This document shows, piece after piece, positions 45,673 through 54,206 of a stretch of DNA of 64,000 bases. This DNA comes from Lachnospiraceae bacterium (GTDB lineage: Bacteria > Bacillota > Clostridia > Lachnospirales > Lachnospiraceae). Positions within the stretch are counted from its first letter, which is position 1, and each line of letters opens with the position of its first letter. The notes beneath the pieces are model-generated. The model had not been told where the DNA came from. It did no database searches and saw only the letters and a list, made by a program, of their open reading frames with translations. Made by a program: the position numbers and the translations under genes. The DNA is taken from contig AP025576.1 of NCBI GenBank assembly GCA_022845955.1, positions 4,712,001 to 4,776,000 on the forward strand, written 5' to 3'.

Positions 45673-45821
45673 TTATCTACGCCTTCTCAGGTCACTCATA
45701 TGTTCTGTCAATACCATATCCGCCTGGTTTATATAGTCAATCATCTCCTGATATAATTTAGCATCGGTACGTCCTCCGCGAATAGAACCCCTAAAATAGA
45801 TTTTTTACTTTACGTTTTCAT
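45673..45821 (-). pseudogene. Remnant of a nucleoside 2-deoxyribosyltransferase-like gene
   Basis: The minus strand encodes KIYFRGSIRGGRTDAKLYQE, followed by MIDYINQADMVLTEHMSDL and an early stop. The pattern GSIRGGR...YxxxI...VLTEH is the N-terminal third of nucleoside deoxyribosyltransferase-like proteins (about 140 residues when complete). The ATG at 45821 behind AGGAGAGGG runs into a TAA after three codons, so a frameshift precedes the conserved part. Both ends are therefore broken. Confidence 0.55.
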
Positions 45822-46130
45822 TCTGACCCTCTCCTACTTTTGAGCTAATTATTTAATAATAACCGCGCAGTGCCTTAGTCTTTAGGAAAAGACATCCGTC
45901 GCCACTGCGGACCCTGCTTCTGTATTTTCTATGGACCTCTTTCAGGGACCTATATTCCTAAGTTCATGCCGGCCAGAGGCGGGGGCATAAAGAGACGTTT
46001 AAAATTAACACAAATAACCCCCATTTTGAATATTCAAGTATTACTTGATATATTTTTAACATTTCAAGTAACACTTGCTTCTTTTATTATACAAAATTAG
46101 GTATTATGTAAATAAACAGGAGGATAAGAA
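45822..46130. other. Intergenic region upstream of the Xre gene
   Basis: The left part has no recognisable gene. The right part (from about 46000) is AT-rich and carries the paired operators and the promoter of the Xre-type gene. Confidence 0.5.
46035..46077 (+). promoter_or_regulatory. Two 13-bp palindromic operators
   Basis: CAAGTATTACTTG (46035-46047) and CAAGTAACACTTG (46065-46077) share the palindrome CAAGTnnnACTTG and have centres exactly 30 bases apart, about three helical turns. They lie just upstream of the Xre-type gene at 46131, which probably represses itself through them. Confidence 0.7.
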
Positions 46131-46880
46131 ATGTTTGATTTGATGAAAGCAGGAAAACAAATTAAGCGGTACAGAATTAGTGCTGATATGACACAAATGG
46201 AATTAGCTGAAAAAATGGGAGTAAGTTTTCAAGCAGTCAGTAGTTGGGAAAGGAGCGAAACAATGCCGGATATATCAAGACTTGTTGAGCTGGGAGAACT
46301 TTTCCAAATATCGGTGGATGAATTGTTAGACTATCAGGATGAAGTAAAATCATTGGAAAAGCTGATGAATCCCCAGGAAGGAGAAATTAAAGTTCAGGAA
46401 CTGGTAGATCTGGAAGGTATCATTAAGCCATCTGACGTTAAGAAATACAAAATTAAATTTGAGAAAGCCGATGATATTCTTTACATACTTCCTTTTTTAG
46501 GTAAAGAGAAAGCTACGGAAATTGTAGAAAACCATGGAGAACTTTTAACGGATGCAAGCGATTTAATAGCGATAGCACCATTTGTAAACAGGCAGATTAT
46601 GGATAAACAGGTTTGTGAAAAGTCAGACAAATTTACTGATGTGCATGAATTACTATGTATCGTTCCTTTCATTGGAAGAAATGCAGCGAATCAAGTGGCA
46701 CTGCAATTTACTAAAACAAAATTGTCTATAGATCAGATATCAAATCTGGCACCTTTTGTTGACAGGGAAATTGTTGATAAGCTCATTCTTTCAAGTGAAA
46801 TACGCGTGAGCAGTTTACAAGATATTTATCCTATACTTCCTTTTATCAGTAAAGAAATATTACAGGATGTTTTAGTATAA
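46131..46880 (+). CDS. Xre-type HTH regulator with five 29-residue repeats
   Basis: A 249-residue protein. Residues 6-66 are an HTH_3 DNA-binding domain (MTQMELAEKMGVSFQAVSSW). From residue 115 to the end lie five consecutive repeats of exactly 29 residues, the last cut to 19. Each begins with (D/E/Q)-hydrophobic-x-x-hydrophobic-x-P-F (ILPFLGKE, IAPFVNRQ, IVPFIGRN, LAPFVDRE, ILPFISKE), suggesting a stack of two-helix units. GGAGG precedes the ATG. What the repeats bind is unknown. The upstream paired palindromes suggest self-regulation. Confidence 0.88.
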   Translation: MFDLMKAGKQIKRYRISADMTQMELAEKMGVSFQAVSSWERSETMPDISRLVELGELFQISVDELLDYQDEVKSLEKLMNPQEGEIKVQELVDLEGIIKPSDVKKYKIKFEKADDILYILPFLGKEKATEIVENHGELLTDASDLIAIAPFVNRQIMDKQVCEKSDKFTDVHELLCIVPFIGRNAANQVALQFTKTKLSIDQISNLAPFVDREIVDKLILSSEIRVSSLQDIYPILPFISKEILQDVLV

Positions 46881-46940
46881 ATTATTAATAGAATAAACGT
46901 AAAATGTCATAAGGCCGCATAGGTACTGCGTTTTCAGACG

Positions 46941-47057
46941 TTAAGACTCATTATGTTCAGCAAAAAAACGTATCTCAAGAGCCTTGTGATATAGCATTTT
47001 TACAGCGTCTACTGCATGCCAGTCCGGATAATAACCAAGAGGGGGGGGGAACTCACT
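46941..47057 (-). pseudogene. Possible C-terminal gene fragment, not identified
   Basis: An open frame of 38 codons on the minus strand contains LGYYPDWHAVDAVKMLYHKA, then LEIRFFAEHNES and a stop. It has no start codon with a ribosome site and begins in a run of nine C (G9 on the plus strand). The amino acid composition looks like real protein, but no family was recognised. It may be the tail of a deleted gene. Confidence 0.25.
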
Positions 47058-47075
47058 CTAAGCTTCCCCCTCTTG
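47036..47075. repeat. Inverted repeat containing a G9 tract
   Basis: CAAGAGGGGG (47036-47045) and CCCCCTCTTG (47066-47075) are exact inverted copies; the left arm is part of a run of nine G (47041-47049). It lies between the convergent Xre-type and peptidase genes. No T run follows, so it is a poor terminator. Confidence 0.5.
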
Positions 47076-47170
47076 ATTACCTGACAAACATAGGCAACCA
47101 GCATGGTCAATGGCAGTCACAGCACCATTCAATAGCAAGACTACGTTTTTTAATTGCCCAGGCTACCGCT

Positions 47171-47839
47171 CTATTTGTTGTTTGCTAATAAATTCTCCCG
47201 TAAAAGAGGGGATATTTCTCCTTTGTTTATCCAATAAATTTTACCTGTAAATGATGTGCTATCCCCTGTTACAAAAATAGCACTTTCATCTTCGGTAGCA
47301 CAAATGGGTAACTCCGCAGAAATTTTCAATAAAGTTGATAACACTTCTTGATTATCCGGTTTGAAATGCGGCTTAATTGTAATATCAGCCAAACCCAGTC
47401 CGTTATAAGGAACCGGAGATTCCTTAGTATCAAGCGAATGCTTAGCCATATTGATTGCGCCCGCACTAACACCAAGCACCGCAGCTTTTGTGTTGTAAAT
47501 TCCGTGTTCCAGTTCCTTTTCTCGTATAAGTTTTAATTGTAAACCGGGATGACCGCCCATAAGAAATATACATGAAGCTTCATTTATTAGTTGAATGGCC
47601 TTTGAAGCTTTCATTCGATTATCAATTACATAATGATGTATAAAAGATATCGTATATTCCTCAAACATACTATACATCCCGTTTGAATCCTTATCATTTC
47701 TTTCGTAATCATCTGGCCAAGCACTGACAAAAACAAGGCTTTCCCGCTGTATCAATTCCTCTCTTAGCCGGCTGCCTATAATATATGGGAAACGGTAGTT
47801 CGGAAAGCCACTAAAAAAGGCCAAAAAATTATGACTCAT
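47171..47839 (-). CDS. Peptidase S51 family protein (dipeptidase E-like)
   Basis: A 222-residue protein of the PepE/cyanophycinase-like class I glutamine-amidotransferase fold. The nucleophile elbow is GVSAGAIN (Ser), preceded by FLMGGHPGLQL and followed by TIKPHFKPDN and ATEDESAIFV, which are typical family positions. The start at 47839 (MSHNFLAFF) has GGAG seven bases upstream; the open extension to 47902 is not used. The physiological substrate is likely an N-terminal Asp or Glu dipeptide, by family only. Confidence 0.85.
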   Translation of the reverse strand: MSHNFLAFFSGFPNYRFPYIIGSRLREELIQRESLVFVSAWPDDYERNDKDSNGMYSMFEEYTISFIHHYVIDNRMKASKAIQLINEASCIFLMGGHPGLQLKLIREKELEHGIYNTKAAVLGVSAGAINMAKHSLDTKESPVPYNGLGLADITIKPHFKPDNQEVLSTLLKISAELPICATEDESAIFVTGDSTSFTGKIYWINKGEISPLLRENLLANNK

Positions 47840-48017
47840 ACTATTTCTCCTCCATCTAATATAAATAATCTCCGTTACAACTTCCGATTTTTTAGTCCTC
47901 ATTTCAGCATATTTCGTTTTATATTACCAATTTATTCCGTATACTTATACGGATAGCCTTTATCCTTTCTCACTTCTGAAATTATTTTGTTAATTAACAT
48001 GAAATATGATAAGATAA

Positions 48018-48455
48018 GTAAAAGTTGTTAGAAATAGTTCTAATCTTTATGCCATCATGCACGTCAGTAAGTATAATTTTTATTCATTGCCCGGTGGTGG
48101 GATAGAAGAAGGTGAAGACAGAATAACGGCATTAAAAAGGGAATTATTAGAAGAAACCGGCTGCCATTGTAACACTATAAAAGAAATAGGGTGTATCTAT
48201 GAAAACAGATTCCATTGTGATTTTTCACAATATTCCTATTACTATTTTGTAACCACAGATGAGCCTACTCAATCAAACCGCCTTACCCAAGCTGAAATCG
48301 AAGATGGTACCCTGGTGCTTTGGGAACCCTGGGATAAAGTGAAGGAACTTATTATTCTTCCTCAACATACTACTAACCAACGTAAGTTCATACAAATGAG
48401 AGATACTATCGCTTTGAATGAATACCTGAGTAAATATGGTTTACTAAAAGAATAG
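48018..48455 (+). CDS. NUDIX hydrolase, start codon uncertain or lost
   Basis: The Nudix box is complete: GGGIEEGEDRITALKRELLE, then ETG, fitting GX5EX7REUXEEXGU. The first ATG in frame is at 48057, only 11 residues before the box, and has no ribosome site. In-frame sequence before it (VVRNSSNLYAIMHVSKYNFY) matches the first strands of the Nudix fold and runs back to a TAA at 48015-48017, without a standard start. The gene has therefore probably lost its start and may be inactive. If translation begins at 48057 the product has 132 residues and a truncated fold. Confidence 0.7.
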   Translation, partial: VKVVRNSSNLYAIMHVSKYNFYSLPGGGIEEGEDRITALKRELLEETGCHCNTIKEIGCIYENRFHCDFSQYSYYYFVTTDEPTQSNRLTQAEIEDGTLVLWEPWDKVKELIILPQHTTNQRKFIQMRDTIALNEYLSKYGLLKE

Positions 48456-48590
48456 AACATATCCAGCAGTTCCCTGCATAAAAAAGACCTTGTCCTTTAC
48501 CTGCAGAACTATTTATCCATCCTTTTATTTACGTTATATGTCAATACACTATATGCACAGCTAAAATCCCTACTCCATTAAACGTCTAAA

Positions 48591-48653
48591 AGCAGGATAT
48601 CCGGCTTGCTTAACAACATCCTGGCAAAAGCGATTTCCGTCTGCCGGCCGCCT
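48591..48653 (-). pseudogene. 63-base copy of ABC-F coding sequence
   Basis: The sequence from 48591 to 48653 matches 44688-44750, inside the ABC-F gene, at 61 of 63 positions. The source segment encodes the first signature region (GGQQTKIAFARMLLSKPDI). The fragment is isolated, has no gene around it, and ends at the stop codon of the acetyltransferase gene, so it is the scar of a second ABC-F copy or of a recombination event. Confidence 0.8.
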
Positions 48654-49260
48654 ATTCAGGAATCGGTTCAAATTCTTTCAAGTCATCATCCGTAATGTTT
48701 CGTATCACCTTACAAGGGCTGCCTGCGGCAAAGCACATGGGAGGAACATCTCTTGTAACAACGCTTCCCGCCCCGATTACCGAACCCTTACCGACAGTCA
48801 CACCGGCGCAGATAACAACATTGCTTCCAATCCAGACGTTATCTTCAATTACTACTTTTTTACAGTACATTTCTCCACGGCTGCGCGCCATATAGTGCAT
48901 AGGATGATTGGTGGTACTCATTGTAACATTCGGCGCAATCAGAACGTTTTCCCCTATGATGATTTCGTAATCATCAACCAATGTAAGGTTGGAATTAATA
49001 TAAGTGCCGCTCCCGATTGAAACCGTTTTTCCCATTGCGAGTGTAAGCGGCGGTTCGATCCATACACCGTCCCCGCAAAAAGCAAGCAGTTTCTTTAAAA
49101 TTTCTTTTCTTTTTTCCGGTTCGGCCGCTCTCGTTTGAATAAAATCCTGGCAAAGCCCTCTGGCATATATTTGCTGATTCATATTTTCGCCGGTATCAAC
49201 CCATAATAAGCCTTCTGCCCTTCGTTCAGCCATTGATAAGGTAATAACATCCTTCTTCAT
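48652..49260 (-). CDS. Maltose/galactoside O-acetyltransferase-like protein
   Basis: A 202-residue acetyl-CoA-dependent sugar O-acetyltransferase of the Maa/NodL/LacA group. After an N-terminal Mac domain (MAERRAEGLLWVDTGENMNQ) come left-handed beta-helix hexapeptide repeats. The catalytic His is in STTNHPMHY. The start at 49260 follows GGAGG by eight bases. The stop codon coincides with the end of the ABC-F fragment, so the original C-terminus may have been trimmed or replaced by a rearrangement. Confidence 0.9.
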   Translation of the reverse strand: MKKDVITLSMAERRAEGLLWVDTGENMNQQIYARGLCQDFIQTRAAEPEKRKEILKKLLAFCGDGVWIEPPLTLAMGKTVSIGSGTYINSNLTLVDDYEIIIGENVLIAPNVTMSTTNHPMHYMARSRGEMYCKKVVIEDNVWIGSNVVICAGVTVGKGSVIGAGSVVTRDVPPMCFAAGSPCKVIRNITDDDLKEFEPIPE

Positions 49261-49299
49261 CCGTTCTTCCTCCCCTGCCTGAAAAAGCAGTTCCCGCAT

Positions 49300-49608
49300 T
49301 CAGGCCTTTTCGCTTTCCTTCCCACTGAAACCAGCCTAAGTATATTGTAATATCCGTGCGATATTTTAGCCCTCTTTTTCACGCATTACCATAGGTATCC
49401 GGTTTTGCTTTCTATTCTTATGAAAACAATTATACATTGGAATCCTCACAAGGGCAATCTCTATCTGCGCAGACTGTACAAATACAAAAATATGGCGAAA
49501 AATAACAGCCATTCAAACCTGTCCGAACGGTAGCACAACTATTCTTTTTTATGATATAATAGATTTTATGTTACAACACATCTATTTATTTTTACAAAGG
49601 GGGAGAAT
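49300..49608. other. Intergenic region with a -10 element
   Basis: Just over 300 bases with no gene. TATAAT at 49555-49560 lies about 50 bases before the MORN lipoprotein start, but no good -35 is visible. Confidence 0.4.
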
Positions 49609-50880
49609 ATGAAAAAAAGATTTATTTTTGCGGCAGTATGCGGCGCTCTGTTACTCAGCGGCTGTTCAAAGGAAGTGGAAAACGAACCTTTGGAAATAAC
49701 TCTGGCATATGGAAAATATGCAGTGGAATATACGGGCACCCTGGAAGATGGTGTTCCGGAGGGAGCTGCCGTTATTACAGGAGAAGCTCCTGACGGTTCC
49801 CAATGGAGCGCCGAGGGAACTTTTTCATCCGGAAAGGTAACAGATGCCAGAGTGGTATCTTTTCCCATGGAATTGCAGGCAGCAGGGCAGAAATATACGG
49901 GAACCTTTGAAGGAGAAGTTAACGGGAATAATTTCTCCGGAACCTTTACCGGTACGGACGGCTTTATGTATCACGGTGATATTTCCGACAATTGTGCATC
50001 CGGAAAAGGAAAAGTAGAGGGACTTGCCTATACCTTACAGGAGAGAGACCGGCAGATAGAAGGTATTTATTCCGGCGAACTAAATAATTCTGCAATAACA
50101 GGCAGCGGTCAATTCACATCAAATGACGGTGGTTTTATATATGAAGGCGGTTTCGAGGATGGTATGCTGAAAGGCGCCGGTAAATTAAAGGATAACGCCT
50201 ATCTGGTATCCTTTACCGACTTAGACAGAGTAGGAACATATGAGGGGGACACGATAGACGGACTGGCAGAGGGGCAGGGGGCTTTTACTGCCATCAGCAG
50301 TGAAAATCTGCAGTATACATATCAGGGGGGCTGGAAACAGGGACTCTTTCATGGTTATGGATCCAGGACATTCGAAGATGAAAGCATCATGGAATCAAAC
50401 GGGAATTATACAGAAGGTGCCTATGATCCAAATGCACAGGAGTTTTTTACCTCTTTAGGAACATTAGGTGCTTTCCCCTATACTGTCACAGAGTTAGCAG
50501 AAAATTTTCTGTCTCAAAATGATTCGCTTTTTTTCGAACATAATATAGATGATTATAGTTCCTTCCTTGATGAAGAATTCAGCTATAAAAAATTCGAAAA
50601 AAATCCCGGTAAATTCGGAGATAAAATTATTCCGTTAAAAAGCCTGAACGTAACACAGATTTTTGAAAGTGATTTTGGTGAATATCTGCCGGTTGTTACT
50701 ACAATAATTGCAAGTGACTCTTCCAATCTCTATTGGATTTATTATATCGGAAGCTGTGATAACGTATACGCAGGCAGTACGATTGAAGCATATTTGCTTC
50801 CCATGGGATATGGAAGCTATACCACAGTGATTGGAACAAGCAGAGCGGCTATGGCGGCAGCAGCAGCAGCGATCAAATAA
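49609..50880 (+). CDS. Lipoprotein with MORN-like repeats
   Basis: A 423-residue surface lipoprotein with lipobox LSGC (Cys19). Residues about 35-270 contain repeated MORN-type units such as YTGTFEGEVNGNNFSGTF, YEGGFEDGMLKGAGKL, YEGDTIDGLAEGQGAF and YQGGWKQGLFHGYGS. The C-terminal 130 residues (after EFFTSLGTLG) form a separate domain of unknown kind ending in an Ala-rich tail. AAAGGGGGAG precedes the start. MORN repeats often bind membranes or proteins. Function unknown. Confidence 0.85.
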   Translation: MKKRFIFAAVCGALLLSGCSKEVENEPLEITLAYGKYAVEYTGTLEDGVPEGAAVITGEAPDGSQWSAEGTFSSGKVTDARVVSFPMELQAAGQKYTGTFEGEVNGNNFSGTFTGTDGFMYHGDISDNCASGKGKVEGLAYTLQERDRQIEGIYSGELNNSAITGSGQFTSNDGGFIYEGGFEDGMLKGAGKLKDNAYLVSFTDLDRVGTYEGDTIDGLAEGQGAFTAISSENLQYTYQGGWKQGLFHGYGSRTFEDESIMESNGNYTEGAYDPNAQEFFTSLGTLGAFPYTVTELAENFLSQNDSLFFEHNIDDYSSFLDEEFSYKKFEKNPGKFGDKIIPLKSLNVTQIFESDFGEYLPVVTTIIASDSSNLYWIYYIGSCDNVYAGSTIEAYLLPMGYGSYTTVIGTSRAAMAAAAAAIK

Positions 50881-50908
50881 TAATAGGGATAAACCGTTCC
50901 CCTTTCAC

Positions 50909-53056
50909 CTATTTTTCTTCCTTCAGCATGGCAAGCACCTGCCCAAGCTCCCGTACCGGCGGCATACATTGATGGCCGTCGCAAAGGTAGTATAGTTCCC
51001 CCTTCTCAGGTATCGGATACTCTTTGGTATAAGGCGCCAGCCTTTCCAGCGCCTGTTCATTTTCCTCTGTTTTTACGATGACACACAGGCCGGGTACGGT
51101 TTCCGCCAGATATCCCAGCTGTGCCAGCAGTTTTTTCCGCTCCTTCCTATCGGAGGCAGCAGAAAGCGAACAGGAAAGTTCTTTCGTGGGATACAGCTCC
51201 TCCATCATAGCTAAGAGGGCATAGCTATGCCCGGAAGGATAGCCGGCCATAGAACCGGCCAGAAAATGCAGCTGTTTCTCCAGCGCCTCCTGCCATTTTT
51301 TCTCACCGGTTATCTGCGCCAGCTGCTGCAGTACCCGGGCCGCTGCGGAATTCCCCGACGGCATCGCACCGTCGTAAGTCTCCTTTGTGCGCAATATAAG
51401 CTGTTCCCCTTCTTTGCCGTACAGATAGAAGCCCCCGTGCTCCCGGTCCCAAAACTGTGCAAGCATAACCTCCATGCACCCGGCCGCACGCTCTAAATAA
51501 TCGGTCTGAAAGGTCACGCGGTAAAGCTGTGTCAATGCGAGGGCATAGCCGGCATAATCCTCAAGCTTTCCCTCCCCTGCCGCATCACCGTCCCGGTAAC
51601 GTACCAGCAGGTGTCCGTCTTTCATAAGGGATTGCCTGATAAAGTTTTCGGCCCGGATCGCCTGCGCAATATATCTGTCATCACCGAGCACAGCCCCTGC
51701 CTTTGCACAGGCACAGATCATCCAGCCATTCCAGGAAACAAGGATTTTATCATCCTTAGGGAGCGGTGTCCGCCTGATGCGGTATTCATACAGCTGTTCG
51801 CAGCTCCCCTTTTCCCGGCTGCCGGTGCTGTCGCTACTGCCGCTGCAGTTTCTGCCGCCCATGTTGTCTCTGCCGCCGTTGTCCCATTCCTCACTAACTG
51901 CTTCATAATTTTCATTATCCAGCAGGTTCGGAATGCTTTTTCCCTCAAAATTGCCTTTCCCGGTAATCCCATACCCTGCACAAAACGCTTCCCCTGCACG
52001 CTCTCCCAGAACCGTCTTTATTTCTTCCCGGGTAAATACATAATATTTTCCTTCCACGCCGTCACTGTCCGCATCCTGGCCGCAGTAAAAACCGCCCTGC
52101 CTATCGGTAAGCTCCCGTTCCACATAGGCAAGGATTTTTTCCGCCACACATCCATACAGTTTCCGGCCGGTCATGCTGTATGCCTCCAGATAAGCCAGAA
52201 TGAGCAGGGCATTATCATACAGCATTTTCTCAAAATGTGGTACCAGCCATAACTCATCTGTGGAATATCTGGAAAAGCCGCCTCCAATGTGGTCAAAGAT
52301 CCCGCCCCTGTACATCTGCACCAGGGTGGTTTCCGCCATTTCTATCGCTTCCCTGCAGCCCTCTCTCCTCCCGTACGCCATCAGGAACAGCAGGTTATGA
52401 GGGGTGGGAAACTTCGGGGCGCCGCCGAACCCGCCGTATTTGTTATCGAAGCTGCCCGCAAACTGCCGGTACGCCAGATGTACAAGAGCCATCCCCGGCT
52501 CAGCTGCCGCTTCGGTATGGGACTGCTCTTTTACAAACGCTTCTATCTGTTCCGCACTGTCCAGAAGTTTATTTTTTTCCGCCTTCCACTGCATGGCCGC
52601 CGCTGTCAGCAATTCTTTCAGCCCCGCACTGCCATAACGCGCCGTGGGAGGAAAATAGGTTCCCGCAAAAAAGGGCCTGCACGCAGGTGTCATTATAATT
52701 GTCAGCGGCCATCCTCCCTGTCCGGTCATGGCCTGACAGACCGCCATATATACCGAATCCACATCCGGCCGTTCTTCCCGATCCACCTTTATACACACAA
52801 ATTCCCGGTTTAAAATCTCCGCTATCACATCGTTTTCAAAAGATTCCCGCTCCATCACATGGCACCAATGGCAACAAGATTTCTATAACCAACGTCAGGA
52901 ATACCCAATAGATAAAAAAACAGGCTTATCTTCTTCTTTTGCTTTCATAAACGCCTGTTCACACCAGGGCCACCAGTCGACCGGATTATAAGCGTGTTGA
53001 AGAAGATAAGGACTTTTTTCATGGATTAATCTATTGGGTATCTTGCCAGTTGTCAT
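50909..53056 (-). pseudogene. YyaL/DUF255 thioredoxin-domain protein, split by an in-frame insertion
   Basis: The intact family protein has about 680 residues: an N-terminal thioredoxin-like DUF255 domain and a C-terminal six-hairpin glycosidase-like domain. Here the gene begins at 53056 behind GGAGG ([20 protein letters not shown]) and reads FLSIGYS normally up to residue 53. The usual next residues TCHWCHVMERES are replaced by eight codons that include TGA (52895-52897) and TAG (52883-52885), after which CHWCHVMERES continues in the same frame. The rest (50909-52858) is open for 650 codons. A restart at the GTG or ATG near 52858 would lose the CxxC motif. So it is a pseudogene or a gene needing an unusual decoding event. 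Confidence 0.75.
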
Positions 53057-53105
53057 AGGGCATCACCTCCTATCTTACCTAAAGATATAACCTTATTATA
53101 CCCAA

Positions 53106-53137
53106 ACAAAAAGTGACTATGTAAGCCGCATAGCCAC
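53106..53137 (-). terminator. Intrinsic terminator after the Ntn-hydrolase gene
   Basis: GTGACTATG (53113-53121) pairs with CATAGCCAC (53129-53137) with one wobble, followed on the minus strand by five T. Confidence 0.7.
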
Positions 53138-53206
53138 TTCTTTATTTCGGTCTTTCGCAATCGTCAGGCATGCCTTACAATTACTTCTTCTTCCTTTCCG
53201 TCGTTG

Positions 53207-54031
53207 TCACTTATATAAACGAAGAAGATCCTTCACTACTATTTCTCCATTTGTAAATTGTATTTTATTATTGCCTAAAAAGCCATCCAACGATTCGATT
53301 GTTTTGTCCATAATAGAAATTTTCCATCTTTTGCTTCTATCTTTCTTAAAACTGATATAAATTTCATTTGTCAATGGTTCATATACTATGGAACACAGCG
53401 TATTCTCCTGCCCGGTTTTCCTTAAAACTTCAAAGGCTTCCTTTATTCCAAAGTTATGAATCTTACTACTAATATATTCATAGGCACAAATATATCTGTC
53501 AGCACCTATACCATGTACGTTCTTATAATCTGCTTCCCTGAAATCCCCATTGGGAAAATTAGTCATTATAATAAAATTATTTTGGCAGGGACTTATTATA
53601 TTGGTATCATTTCCTTCTTCCAGAATACATGCATCACCGGTTTTATCAGCGATCATCGTATGCAGCCCTAAATGGGGGAACAATGGATTTACAGGATAAG
53701 AGATCACTCTTTGATTAAGATATTCAAAAAATTCAGACGTTCTTCCCGTTTTTTTCAACGCCTCATCAAAAATAGCAAAAGCAAACCAATCATTTTCATC
53801 ACAACTTGATTTAAAATCCGGACTATATTCCACTGCCTGGTTACAGATAAAAAGCCCCTCGCTGTTACAGCCGGCGATATCCCTGTATCTGTTATTCATT
53901 AAGCCTGAAAAGTAAAATATGTTCCTATCATGATTACCAATTACCCTTAGTTTTAAATCAATTTCCTCCGCATCGAAATTCATGCCGTAAACAGTTCTAT
54001 CCTGGCCGTATACTGCAAAACTTGTACACAT
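53207..54031 (-). CDS. Linear amide C-N hydrolase, choloylglycine hydrolase-like (Ntn-hydrolase)
   Basis: A 274-residue protein beginning MCTSFAVYGQD; removal of Met exposes Cys2 as the N-terminal nucleophile of the Ntn-hydrolase fold. The conserved YGMNFDAEE (Asp for amide positioning) and later IMTNFPNG fit the linear-amide hydrolase group that includes bile-salt hydrolase and penicillin V acylase. It is shorter than classical bile-salt hydrolases (about 315-330), so bile-salt activity is not implied. GGAGG precedes the start. A single-gene unit. Confidence 0.82.
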   Translation of the reverse strand: MCTSFAVYGQDRTVYGMNFDAEEIDLKLRVIGNHDRNIFYFSGLMNNRYRDIAGCNSEGLFICNQAVEYSPDFKSSCDENDWFAFAIFDEALKKTGRTSEFFEYLNQRVISYPVNPLFPHLGLHTMIADKTGDACILEEGNDTNIISPCQNNFIIMTNFPNGDFREADYKNVHGIGADRYICAYEYISSKIHNFGIKEAFEVLRKTGQENTLCSIVYEPLTNEIYISFKKDRSKRWKISIMDKTIESLDGFLGNNKIQFTNGEIVVKDLLRLYK

Positions 54032-54206
54032 TTTGACGCCTCCTTTTCCTATATAATTCTGTCGTATACCAGCTTAGAGTATTTCAAAATCATTCAGCTA
54101 TTATTCATTCGCTTCCCTCTTTCTTATACTTCCATCTATAGCATACCACCAGGCATCCCCATGTTCCTACCTACAACATTTTTCAGAATCAAACTTGTTC
54201 CGGTTT

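Noticed and set aside
52883-52897. Selenocysteine decoding of the TGA in the YyaL-type gene
   Set aside because: A TAG follows four codons later and the expected Cys motif occurs intact after the insertion, so a single Sec would not restore the protein.
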